From NCBI GenBank assembly GCA_021790055.1, contig JAJYIL010000117.1, positions 1 through 8,318 of the forward strand: 8,318 bases of DNA, read 5' to 3'. Both the position numbers and the translations under genes were made by a program. Shown in pieces: positions 1-6,208 of the stretch. Within the stretch, counting starts at the first letter, position 1; each line of letters opens with the position of its first letter. The notes beneath the pieces were generated by a model. That model did not search any database. It saw nothing but the letters and a program-made list of their open reading frames with translations, and had not been told where the DNA came from. The DNA is from Bacteroidota bacterium (GTDB lineage: Bacteria > Bacteroidota > Ignavibacteria > Ignavibacteriales > Ignavibacteriaceae).

Positions 1-170
1 GAGAATTCGGAGTAAAAGGATACTACGTTGGTGTACCGGCAATTCTCGGCGCAAATGGTGTTGAGAAAGTTATTGAGTTTAAGCTTAATGCTGATGAACA
101 GGCATTACTTGACAATTCTGTTAATGCAGTTAAAAAGCTTGTCGAGGATATGGGAAGACTCGGACTCTGA
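1..170 (+). CDS. mdh: Malate dehydrogenase, C-terminal 55 residues (5' end outside window)
   Basis: The open frame entering from the left edge (codons from base 3, stop TGA at 168-170) encodes the last 55 residues of an LDH-like malate dehydrogenase, the TCA-cycle enzyme that interconverts malate and oxaloacetate with NAD in the cytoplasm. The recognisable part is the C-terminal pattern YYVGVPAILGANGVEKVIE followed by a charged amphipathic helix (LNADEQALLDNSVNAVKKL), which matches the end of the family and resembles Chlorobi/Bacteroidota versions. The NAD-binding and catalytic regions are not in the window, so malate versus lactate specificity cannot be read here; malate is preferred from the tail's similarity. 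The gene converges on rpmA and is followed by a strong hairpin terminator about 30 bp downstream. Confidence 0.85.
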   Translation, partial: EFGVKGYYVGVPAILGANGVEKVIEFKLNADEQALLDNSVNAVKKLVEDMGRLGL

Positions 171-198
171 TTATATTGTTCTAAGAAATAACGAATAT

Positions 199-232
199 AA
201 ACCCTCCGCTTGGAGGGTTTTATTCTTATTTT
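199..232 (+). terminator. Intrinsic terminator between mdh and rpmA, probably bidirectional
   Basis: A perfect 9-bp stem (199-207 pairs with 212-220) closes a 4-base GCTT loop. It is followed on the + strand by a T-rich run (TTTTATTCTTATTTT, starting inside the stem). Read on the - strand, the same stem is followed by TTTATATTCGTTATTTC. It therefore suits termination of mdh from the left and of rplU-rpmA, whose stop is at 245, from the right. It is the only hairpin between these convergent genes. Confidence 0.85.
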
Positions 233-244
233 CAAAATAAAAAA

Positions 245-499
245 TTATTCGGTAACGACCCCTACAACTTTTCTATCGCCTCTCCTGGTTTCGAATTTTA
301 CTACACCGTCTGCAACAGCAAACAAAGTATCATCGCCGGCTCTCATTACGTTTACGCCGGGGTGGAATTTAGTCCCGTGCTGTCTAACTATAATATTTCC
401 GGCAAGAACTTTTTCACCGCCGAATTTCTTTACGCCGAGACGCTGAGCATTGCTGTCTCTTCCGTTCCTTGACGAGCCTTGACCTTTCTTATGTGCCAT
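245..499 (-). CDS. rpmA: 50S ribosomal protein L27
   Basis: This 84-residue protein is bacterial ribosomal protein L27, a large-subunit protein whose N-terminal tail reaches the peptidyl-transferase centre. The start MAHKKGQGSSRNGRDS and the core GVKKFGGEKVLAGNIIVRQ, then GTKFHPGVNVMRAGDDTLFA, are diagnostic. The length is typical. The protein begins directly with MAHKKG, so it lacks the cleavable N-terminal extension seen in Firmicutes L27. The ATG at 499-497 is preceded by a clear AAGGAG Shine-Dalgarno (508-513, 8-base spacing) lying in the 17-bp gap after rplU. The two genes are thus almost certainly cotranscribed in the usual rplU-rpmA order. The hairpin at 199-220 probably ends this transcript. 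Confidence 0.97.
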   Translation of the reverse strand: MAHKKGQGSSRNGRDSNAQRLGVKKFGGEKVLAGNIIVRQHGTKFHPGVNVMRAGDDTLFAVADGVVKFETRRGDRKVVGVVTE

Positions 500-516
500 T
501 GTTTAAACTCCTTTAA

Positions 517-825
517 TTAACCAATCTCTGTAATTTCAATTTTTGTTAATTGCTGCCTGTGTCCGTTCTTTTTGTCGTACCCGGTTCTTCTTTTCTTTTT
601 AAAAACGATTACCTTATCGTCTTTCAAATGCGCCAGAACCCTTGCCTTCACTTTTATACCATCAACATAAGGATTGCCAATTTTGGTTCCGCTTTCATCG
701 ACAAGCATCAGAACATTATCAAAAGTCACGTTCTTCTCAGGCTCCTCGCTAAGCTTCGGAACGAAGTACTGAGCATTCTCGGATACTTTGAATTGTTGCC
801 CTAATATATCAACAACCGCTAACAT
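517..825 (-). CDS. rplU: 50S ribosomal protein L21
   Basis: This 102-residue protein is bacterial ribosomal protein L21, which binds 23S rRNA in the large subunit. The N-terminal MLAVVDILGQQFKVSE corresponds to the family's MYAVxxxGGKQxxV start. The middle carries VLMLVDESGTKIGNPYVDG, and the C-terminal end carries the basic signature KKKRRTGYDKKNGHRQ followed by LTKIEITEI. The length matches the family. The ATG at 825-823 has a GAGGT Shine-Dalgarno at 830-834, only 4 bases upstream. rpmA follows 17 bp downstream. It is the first gene of its transcript, since the upstream 301 bp have no gene and the kinase before it ends at 1127. Confidence 0.97.
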   Translation of the reverse strand: MLAVVDILGQQFKVSENAQYFVPKLSEEPEKNVTFDNVLMLVDESGTKIGNPYVDGIKVKARVLAHLKDDKVIVFKKKRRTGYDKKNGHRQQLTKIEITEIG

Positions 826-960
826 TTTTACCTCATTATCTAAAATTTAGAAGTGAAAGTTAAACAAAGGAAGTCGATATTTCAAATTTTTACTTAAGAT
901 TTTTAATATGACTATATAATAAATATAGGGTATATGGGGCAAGCGCTTTCCGCCTAATAC
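826..960 (-). promoter_or_regulatory. Putative rplU-rpmA promoter and leader region with an AAGCGCTT palindrome
   Basis: The 301 bp between rplU and the kinase (826-1126) hold no credible gene. The half nearest rplU is very AT-rich and should carry its promoter. On the - strand a TTGCCC (937-942) is a possible -35, with AT-rich -10 candidates at 913-921 (TATATA, TATTAT), but none has both good matches and ideal spacing, so I do not assign a core promoter. An inverted repeat CTATAT/ATATAG (912-917, 923-928) overlaps that -10 area. The 8-bp palindrome AAGCGCTT (941-948) abuts the -35 candidate and resembles the core of LacI-family operators. The region from 961 to 1126 is described under the palindrome and the hairpin at 1096-1135. 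Confidence 0.35.
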
Positions 961-999
961 CTTTTAACCGATAAGCGGGAACTAATAAGAAGGTCAAAT

Positions 1000-1071
1000 G
1001 AGAGTTGAATATTTAGTATTGAATATTGAGAATTCTCAATATTCAATACTAAACTCTCAATGTTCAATTAC
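1000..1071. repeat. Nested inverted/direct repeat with a perfect 42-bp palindrome
   Basis: Bases 1012-1032 and 1033-1053 are perfect reverse complements, forming a 42-bp palindrome with no spacer and GAATTC at its centre. TGAGAG at 999-1004 can pair with CTCTCA at 1054-1059 if a 7-base bulge (1005-1011) is allowed. A sub-unit of the form TCTCAATRTTCAAT occurs at 1034-1047 and again at 1055-1068 with one change (A to G). Its reverse complement is in the left arm, and a related TTGAATATT lies at 1004-1012. The block is thus built from several copies of one AT-rich word in both orientations. No T-run follows on either strand, so a simple terminator is not supported; a small dispersed palindromic repeat or MITE-like element is more likely. 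Confidence 0.75.
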
Positions 1072-1095
1072 TTTTCCATTTTATGTGCAACTTTT

Positions 1096-1135
1096 TGACG
1101 AGTAGGATATACCTTTATCCTGCACGTCATTTTTT
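1096..1135 (+). terminator. Hairpin overlapping the kinase stop codon, terminator-like on the + strand
   Basis: TGACG (1096-1100) pairs with CGTCA (1125-1129), then after one A-A mismatch G-T-AGGATA (1102-1109) pairs with TATCCT-G-C (1116-1123), leaving a 6-base loop. A run of six T follows on the + strand (1130-1135), giving the form of an intrinsic terminator in that direction, although no + strand gene precedes it. On the - strand the fold has an extra A-C mismatch and is followed by A-rich sequence, so it may only protect the 3' end of the kinase message. The stem includes the kinase stop codon (1127-1129). Confidence 0.45.
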
Positions 1136-2155
1136 CAGCCGAAAAGAAAATTCAGTCCCTTCGCCTACTTTGCTTTTCACTTCCACTTTTGAGCCGTGAG
1201 CTTCCACAATATGCTTAACGATAGCGAGTCCCAGTCCTGTTCCTCCTTCCGCTCTAGACCTTGCTTTGTCAACTCTGTAAAACCTTTCGAAAATCCTGCT
1301 CAAGTCTTCACGCGGGATTCCAATACCCGTATCCTTCACAGTTATCTTGCCGGACTTTTCCTCTTCTTCGACAAAAACTTCAATCTTCCCCTTCTCCGTA
1401 TATTTGAGTGCGTTTTGCACAAGATTGCTCATTACCTGCCGCAGCCTGTCCTTATCTCCGAAAAGTTGTAGTCTCTCGTCAACAGGGTGATAAATCAACT
1501 CAAGATTTTTTTCATTTGCAAAGTGTGCAGTCTCATTAACAAAGTTCTTCATATAATCATTTATTTTGAAATACCTGAAGCTCATACGCATCTCGCCCGA
1601 TTCGATCATTGAAATATCAATTAAATCATTAAGGAGATTATTTAAACTTACCGTATGCTGGTTTGCTTTTTCAAGAAAATATTTATTAACCTTGTCATCG
1701 TTAATTGCCCCGCCAAGTAAAGTCTCAAGATAGCCTTGAATAGCAAAGATTGGCGTCCGCAGTTCGTGCGAAACATTACCAAGAAATTCCGAACGCGCCC
1801 TCTGAAGACGTTTCATGCTCTCAATATCCTCTTTTACCTTTTCGAACATCTGTTTGACATCATTTTCGATTATTGAAAGATTTTTCCCGAGTTTTATGTC
1901 TTCAGGCTCTTTATAAACATTTTGCCGGATGTTGTTTATTGCCAGCTTTATTTCTTCAAATTCTCTTTTCCTTTTCCTCCCGAGAAAATATAAAAGAATC
2001 AAGCTGGAGAAAATCAGGAGAATGATCAGCCACTCCTCTAATGCCAAAGACCCGACTATTATAATGATCAATAAAATTATAAAGAGATTGATGATGAGAA
2101 GCTCAATGACATAAACCTGAGCCGAAGAAAGGTTTGATTTTATATCACTCCACAC
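1127..2155 (-). CDS. Membrane sensor histidine kinase, PhoR-like, GTG start
   Basis: This 342-residue kinase should phosphorylate the response regulator encoded just upstream. Two hydrophobic helices (about residues 15-38 and 42-59) are separated by only a few residues, so there is essentially no extracytoplasmic sensor domain. A charged helical linker (60-122) without a recognisable PAS domain leads to the H-box FLGNVSHELRTP with phospho-acceptor His130. The catalytic ATPase domain carries the N-box NLVQNALKYT (Asn244, Asn248), G1 DTGIGIP (275-281), F-box FERFYRVDKARSR (289-301) and G2 GGTGLGLAIVKHI (304 onward). All catalytic motifs are intact, and the sequence around them resembles PhoR. 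The start is GTG (2155-2153), overlapping the regulator's last codons by 11 bp, with only a weak AGG upstream. This suggests translational coupling. The stimulus is unknown. Confidence 0.93.
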   Translation of the reverse strand: MWSDIKSNLSSAQVYVIELLIINLFIILLIIIIVGSLALEEWLIILLIFSSLILLYFLGRKRKREFEEIKLAINNIRQNVYKEPEDIKLGKNLSIIENDVKQMFEKVKEDIESMKRLQRARSEFLGNVSHELRTPIFAIQGYLETLLGGAINDDKVNKYFLEKANQHTVSLNNLLNDLIDISMIESGEMRMSFRYFKINDYMKNFVNETAHFANEKNLELIYHPVDERLQLFGDKDRLRQVMSNLVQNALKYTEKGKIEVFVEEEEKSGKITVKDTGIGIPREDLSRIFERFYRVDKARSRAEGGTGLGLAIVKHIVEAHGSKVEVKSKVGEGTEFSFRLKK

Positions 2156-2837
2156 TTTTAAACCTATACCCTACTCCTTTCACAGTCTCTATCAGATCGG
2201 CAAACTTGTCCAGCTTTTCTCTTATTTTCCTTATATGAACATCCACAGTTCTATCCACTACATAAACATCAGTCCCCCAAACGTCTCTCAAAAGTATCTC
2301 ACGGCTGAAGACCTTACCGGGATTGTTCGCAAGATAATATATAAGCTCAAATTCTTTCCTCGGAAAGATTTTTTCCAAGCCATCGATACTTACCAAGTAC
2401 TTTTCTTTATCAATTGATAACGGTCCGGATTTTATTTTCGACGGCGTTCTACTGTCGCCGCTAACAAGCTCTCTTTTTCGAAGGTTTGACTTGACCCGCG
2501 CAATTAATTTTTTAGGAGAAATAGGCTTCTGGATATAGTCGCTTGCGCCTAATTCCAAGCCTCTTATTTCATTAACCTCGCCTGATTTTGCAGTAAGAAA
2601 TATTACCGGAATATTTTCATAGCCATATGTTGATCTTATCTGCATGCATACCTCAAAGCCATCAAGCTTCGGCATCATTATATCTAGCACAATTAAATCG
2701 GGATTTTGATTTAGCTTTGAAAGTGCTTCTAAACCGTCGTAAGCTGCTATTACTTCAAAACCTTCCTGCTCAAGGTTGTACTGGAGAAACTCAACAATAT
2801 CCTGTTCATCATCAACAAGTAAGATTTTTGTTTTCAT
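2145..2837 (-). CDS. OmpR/PhoB-family DNA-binding response regulator
   Basis: This 230-residue protein is a full two-component response regulator, the probable partner of the adjacent kinase. The receiver domain (1-120) has the acidic pocket Asp9/Asp10, the phospho-acceptor Asp52 in VLDIMMPKLDGFE, Thr82 in FLTA, and Lys104 in YIQKP. The C-terminal winged-helix domain (about 137-228) has the OmpR-type pattern FELIYYLANNPGKVFSRE, then VWGTDVYVVDRTVDVHIRKI and the end ETVKGVGYRF. It should bind DNA direct repeats as a phosphorylated dimer. Similarity in style is closest to PhoB, with a PhoR-like kinase next to it, but no pst or phoU genes are in view, so a phosphate role is an inference. It starts 25 bp after the oxidoreductase stop and overlaps the kinase start by 11 bp. 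The nearest AAGGA is 15 bases before the ATG, too far for a good ribosome site. Confidence 0.94.
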   Translation of the reverse strand: MKTKILLVDDEQDIVEFLQYNLEQEGFEVIAAYDGLEALSKLNQNPDLIVLDIMMPKLDGFEVCMQIRSTYGYENIPVIFLTAKSGEVNEIRGLELGASDYIQKPISPKKLIARVKSNLRKRELVSGDSRTPSKIKSGPLSIDKEKYLVSIDGLEKIFPRKEFELIYYLANNPGKVFSREILLRDVWGTDVYVVDRTVDVHIRKIREKLDKFADLIETVKGVGYRFKSVE

Positions 2838-2862
2838 ATTGCTTAGCGCTCTATCCTTTTAT

Positions 2863-3864
2863 TCAAATCCTTATTTCTTTCTTAAGAGAAGATGATTTAT
2901 ACATTGCGTCTATAACCTTCATTCTCGGAAGCGATTCTTCAGCAGGCGAAAAGACCGGCGTAAGACCGTTTATAGCCCCGATAAAGTTTTTCAATTCATT
3001 TGTGTAAGATTTCTTGAACAAGCTGATCGAATTTTCCTGCTGCGACGGGACAAGATCAATAACATGTTCGTCAATTTTTTTGTACACATGAAACGGGTTA
3101 AGTAAAGCTGATCCTTTTGTCCCATAAACATCAAAATAAAATGAATCTTTATCAAGTGATAGGGACCAGCTTGATTCTATACTTATACACGATGTGTTTT
3201 TGCACCTTACAAGGCTTATCGATGTATCTTCAACGTTCTTTGTATTCTGAAAATAATTTTGAGTAACTACCGACTCAACTTCCGGGAAATCCAGAAGCCA
3301 CAAGGCAAGGTCGAGAAGAAGAATTGTAAGGTCTATAATTACTCCGCCGCCGGATTCTTCCTTTTTGGTGAACCATTTTTGGCTGCTGCTTTGCCGCCGA
3401 AGCCAACCGCATTTAATATAAAAAGGCTGCCCTAACTCACCTGAGCTTAACATGCTTTTCAGAATCATTGCATCAGGTCTGAAGCGCAGATTCATGCCGA
3501 CCATTATTTTCCTTTTATATTTTTTTGCCGCATCATATATCTGTTTAGCTTCCTGGTAAGTCCTCGCTAAAGGCTTTTCAATAAGAATATCTTTTCCCGC
3601 TTTGAGGCAGGCAATCGCTATTTCCTTATGAGTACTTGTGGGAGTAGTTATTAAGACCGTCCCTGCGTCGCTATTTTCGAGCAATTCTATATGGTCTTTA
3701 TACCTCTCCTTGATGTTGAACTTATCGGCTATTGTGTTAAGCCTGTTCTTGTTTATCTCGGCAACCGCCGTTAGTTCTACGTTTTCAATTTTAATTAAAT
3801 TTGGAAGATGAACAAGCTGAGCAATTCCGCCGAGCCCGATAACTGCTACTTTGGTTTTCTCCAT
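2863..3864 (-). CDS. Gfo/Idh/MocA-family NAD(P)-dependent oxidoreductase, substrate unknown
   Basis: This 333-residue protein has the Gfo/Idh/MocA architecture. An N-terminal Rossmann fold (1-120) has the dinucleotide loop GLGGIAQ (10-16), TTPTSTH (73-79) and the hallmark EKP (96-98). A C-terminal alpha/beta domain starts near GMNLRFRP. Family members oxidise or reduce sugars, inositols and related compounds with NAD(P). In the usual GGGxxxDxGxHxxD segment (172-185) this protein reads DLTILLLD. The expected Gly is Thr180 and the expected catalytic His is Leu182, so the usual acid/base residue is missing and ordinary dehydrogenase activity is doubtful. The ATG shares a base with the dxs stop (TAATG at 3864), preceded by GAGG, implying coupled translation with dxs. 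No sugar-pathway neighbour shows the substrate. Confidence 0.88.
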   Translation of the reverse strand: MEKTKVAVIGLGGIAQLVHLPNLIKIENVELTAVAEINKNRLNTIADKFNIKERYKDHIELLENSDAGTVLITTPTSTHKEIAIACLKAGKDILIEKPLARTYQEAKQIYDAAKKYKRKIMVGMNLRFRPDAMILKSMLSSGELGQPFYIKCGWLRRQSSSQKWFTKKEESGGGVIIDLTILLLDLALWLLDFPEVESVVTQNYFQNTKNVEDTSISLVRCKNTSCISIESSWSLSLDKDSFYFDVYGTKGSALLNPFHVYKKIDEHVIDLVPSQQENSISLFKKSYTNELKNFIGAINGLTPVFSPAEESLPRMKVIDAMYKSSSLKKEIRI

Positions 3865-5783
3865 TAAACCGTTACCTCGTGAATTGCAGTTCTATTTTCG
3901 CAAAACAATTTTGTCTTATGTGCAATACCGGAAGGATCGATTCCTAGAATTTGATGAAGCTCCGGCTGCGTACCATGCTCAATAAAATGATCCGGTAGTC
4001 CGATTCTTAATACATCGGTTTTATAATTCTTTTCTGAAAAGTATTCTAAAACTCCGCTGCCGAATCCGCCAACCAGGGCATTCTCTTCAAGCGTAATAAT
4101 CTTTGAAAACTTCTTTGCTGCTTCATCAAGCATTTCATAATCGAGCGGTTTAATAAACCTCATGTTAATTACTTCGCAGCTCAATCCTTCACCTTCAAGA
4201 ATATCTGCAGCCTTCATAGAATAATTTACCATAGAACCTACTGCTAAAAGCGCAGCATCTTTTCCTTCTCTTATCATCTCACTCTTTCCTATTTCTATCA
4301 GATCAAAACCTTCTTTAAGTTTAACACCTAAGCCGGCACCTCTAGGATACCGAAGTGCAATTGGACCGGCTTTGTATTTAACTGCCGTATAAAGCATGTC
4401 GCGCAATTCGGATTCATCCTTAGGAGCCATCAAAACAATCCCGGGTATCATGCGGAGATAAGTTAAATCAAATGCGCCGTGATGCGTCGGACCATCGGCG
4501 CCGACCAACCCTGCGCGGTCAAGCGCAAACACAACATGAAGCTTCTGAATTGCGACATCATGTATCATCTGGTCAAATGCTCTTTGAAGAAAAGTTGAAT
4601 ATATTGCCACTACCGGAATTATATTTTGAGTTGCAAGCCCGGCTGCAAAGGTAACAGCATGTTCTTCGGCTATTCCTACATCAAAACAATTTTTAGGGAA
4701 TTCTTTTTGAAGTATATCCAGCCCGGTTCCATCCGGCATAGCGCCTGTAATTCCAACCACGTTGGGATTCTCCTTAACTATTTCAACAAGTGCTTTACCG
4801 AAGATGAATGTATACGAAGGATTACCTCCGGATTTCTTTAGCGCCTTACCGGTCAGCTTATCAAACGGGGTTGATGCATGAAGCTTTTGAATATCATTTT
4901 CAGCCGGTTCATATCCTTTACCCTTTTGAGTAAGAACATGGACAAGAACAGGTCCCTTCATTCCCTTTACCTGCTCAAAAATTTTAATCAATTGATGAAC
5001 GTTGTGTCCGTTAACGGGACCAAAATATCGGAAGCCTAAGGCTTCGAACAGCATTCCAGGAGTTAGTACTGCCTTTATGCCGTTCTCAAGACGCGCTGCT
5101 ATACGGCGCACTCTGTCTCCAAAATGATCAAGCTTTCCCGTTAATTGCCATATTTGTCCCTTAACCTTGTTGTAGTCCGGATGAGCAATCATTTCAGTAA
5201 AGTAGTTGGAAATTTGCCACATGTTCGGGGCAATAGACATGTTGTTGTCGTTAAGAACCACAATTAAATCCGACTTAATCAAACCGGAGTTGTTCATAGC
5301 TTCGTAAGCCATCCCGCCGGTCATAGCTCCGTCGCCAATAATTGCAATTACTTTTCTTTTTTGATTATTTATATCCCGGGCAACAGCCATTCCCAGTGCT
5401 GCAGAAATTGACGTTGACGCATGTCCCGCGCCAAAAGTATCATATTCACTTTCGGTACGTTTAAGAAAGCCGCTTATTCCATGAAGCTGCCGAATTGTTT
5501 GCAGCGCTTCTTTCCTGCCAGTTAAAATTTTATGCGGGTAAGCCTGATGACCGGTGTCCCAGACAACCAAATCATCAGGAGTATTAAAAACTTTATGTAA
5601 CGCCACTGTAAGCTCAACGGTTCCGAGCCCGCCGCCAAAGTGTCCCCCAATCTCGGAAATTGTATCGATTAAATAATTACGCAAGTCAGAGCATAGCTGC
5701 TTTAACTGCGTTACATCAAAGTTTCTAATATCGGAAGGATAATTTACTTTAGATAAAATTTCATATTTATTTAAATCGCTCAT
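3864..5783 (-). CDS. dxs: 1-deoxy-D-xylulose-5-phosphate synthase
   Basis: DXS joins pyruvate and glyceraldehyde 3-phosphate, with thiamine diphosphate, into 1-deoxyxylulose 5-phosphate, the first step of the MEP isoprenoid pathway. The protein is 639 residues, a normal length. It has IGGHFGGGLGTVELT with His48, WDTGHQAYPHKILTGR, and the ThDP/Mg motif GDGAMTGG (150-157) through NDNNMS (178-183). The transketolase-like domain carries IAEEHAVTFAAGLA with catalytic Glu373 and DRAGLVGADGPTHHG, followed by the C-terminal domain. All expected residues are present. I place the start at ATG 5783-5781 because AGGG sits 5 bases upstream (5789-5792) and homologues begin near here. A longer in-frame start at 5825 adds 14 very basic residues and runs into xseB. 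xseB ends 13 bp upstream. The product feeds isoprenoids, and DXP can also feed thiamine and pyridoxal synthesis. Confidence 0.97.
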   Translation of the reverse strand: MSDLNKYEILSKVNYPSDIRNFDVTQLKQLCSDLRNYLIDTISEIGGHFGGGLGTVELTVALHKVFNTPDDLVVWDTGHQAYPHKILTGRKEALQTIRQLHGISGFLKRTESEYDTFGAGHASTSISAALGMAVARDINNQKRKVIAIIGDGAMTGGMAYEAMNNSGLIKSDLIVVLNDNNMSIAPNMWQISNYFTEMIAHPDYNKVKGQIWQLTGKLDHFGDRVRRIAARLENGIKAVLTPGMLFEALGFRYFGPVNGHNVHQLIKIFEQVKGMKGPVLVHVLTQKGKGYEPAENDIQKLHASTPFDKLTGKALKKSGGNPSYTFIFGKALVEIVKENPNVVGITGAMPDGTGLDILQKEFPKNCFDVGIAEEHAVTFAAGLATQNIIPVVAIYSTFLQRAFDQMIHDVAIQKLHVVFALDRAGLVGADGPTHHGAFDLTYLRMIPGIVLMAPKDESELRDMLYTAVKYKAGPIALRYPRGAGLGVKLKEGFDLIEIGKSEMIREGKDAALLAVGSMVNYSMKAADILEGEGLSCEVINMRFIKPLDYEMLDEAAKKFSKIITLEENALVGGFGSGVLEYFSEKNYKTDVLRIGLPDHFIEHGTQPELHQILGIDPSGIAHKTKLFCENRTAIHEVTV

Positions 5784-5796
5784 TTTTTCCCTGCGT

Positions 5797-6036
5797 CTAT
5801 TCTTCGGTTTGATCCGTTTCTTCAATCGCCAAATCGTCCAGTTTCTTTTTAAGTTCGGTAATTTTCAATTCTGCATTTTTTAAAGTTGAAATGCAATCGC
5901 GTGAAAGTTCTATTCCCTCTTCATAAAGAGAGATTGATTCCTCAAGCCCGATTGATTCGCTCTCTAACAGAGTGGAAATTTCCTCAAGACGGTTTAGCTT
6001 GCTCTCAAAGCTGACTCTTTCATTTTTTTTCGCCAT
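5797..6036 (-). CDS. xseB: Exodeoxyribonuclease VII small subunit
   Basis: This 79-residue acidic helical protein is the small subunit of exonuclease VII. It binds in several copies to XseA to form the enzyme that degrades single-stranded DNA to short oligonucleotides. The family pattern is clear: FESKLNRLEEI, then LLESESIGLEESISLYEEGIEL, a Cys-containing helix, and LKNAELKITELKKKL, ending with an acidic tail. The length is typical. The ATG at 6036-6034 has no evident Shine-Dalgarno; a GAGGT lies about 30 bases upstream, too far to serve. It sits between xseA (172 bp upstream) and dxs (13 bp downstream). An xseB next to isoprenoid genes is a common bacterial arrangement. Confidence 0.95.
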   Translation of the reverse strand: MAKKNERVSFESKLNRLEEISTLLESESIGLEESISLYEEGIELSRDCISTLKNAELKITELKKKLDDLAIEETDQTEE

Positions 6037-6140
6037 GATGAATTTTAATAGTTCAAAAAATTAACCTCGGTAATTTAAAACTTTCCGCACTAAAGCCAAA
6101 TCTATTTTATTTGTTATACATAAGTGATTGGTATGTGCTC

Positions 6141-6168
6141 ACCCTGCCCTCTTCCGAAGAGAAAGGGT
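6141..6168. repeat. REP-like hairpin in the xseA-xseB gap
   Basis: ACCCT (6141-6145) pairs with AGGGT (6164-6168), and CTCTT (6149-6153) pairs with AAGAG (6157-6161), with a CCG loop and a small internal loop. On the - strand the right flank reads GAGGGCAGGGTGAG, a G-rich word resembling short palindromic repeats scattered in many bacterial genomes. No T-run follows the stem on either strand, so it is not a typical terminator. The rest of the 172-bp gap holds no gene. A weak - strand promoter candidate lies beside it (TATAAC with a poor -35 17 bases upstream), which could give xseB-dxs their own start, but I do not rely on it. Confidence 0.45.
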
Positions 6169-6208
6169 TATAGCTCAGTGCAAGCCACTTTAGACAGAGA
6201 TTTTACTT

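Noticed and set aside
941..948. CcpA cre site
   Set aside because: The core fits but both outer positions mismatch, and the organism is not a Firmicute. I keep only the weaker LacI-family-like description.
1000..1071. CRISPR array suggested by repeated words
   Set aside because: The copies are inverted and adjacent, with no regular spacers, and no cas gene is near. It is a palindromic repeat.
2627..3007. 126-codon open frame on the + strand across the regulator and oxidoreductase ends
   Set aside because: It is antisense to two well-supported genes, has no ribosome site and shows no recognisable motif.
5784..5825. Longer dxs start adding 14 basic residues (MKKRIKPKNRRREK)
   Set aside because: It overlaps the end of xseB by 29 bp, has no ribosome site, and adds sequence not typical of DXS. 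The ATG at 5783 has AGGG at proper spacing.
6165..6179. tRNA-like 5' word GGGTTATAGCTCAGT on the + strand
   Set aside because: No anticodon stem, T-loop (GTTCGA-type) or acceptor pairing follows in the next 80 bases, and xseA's 3' end begins at 6209. It is a chance match.
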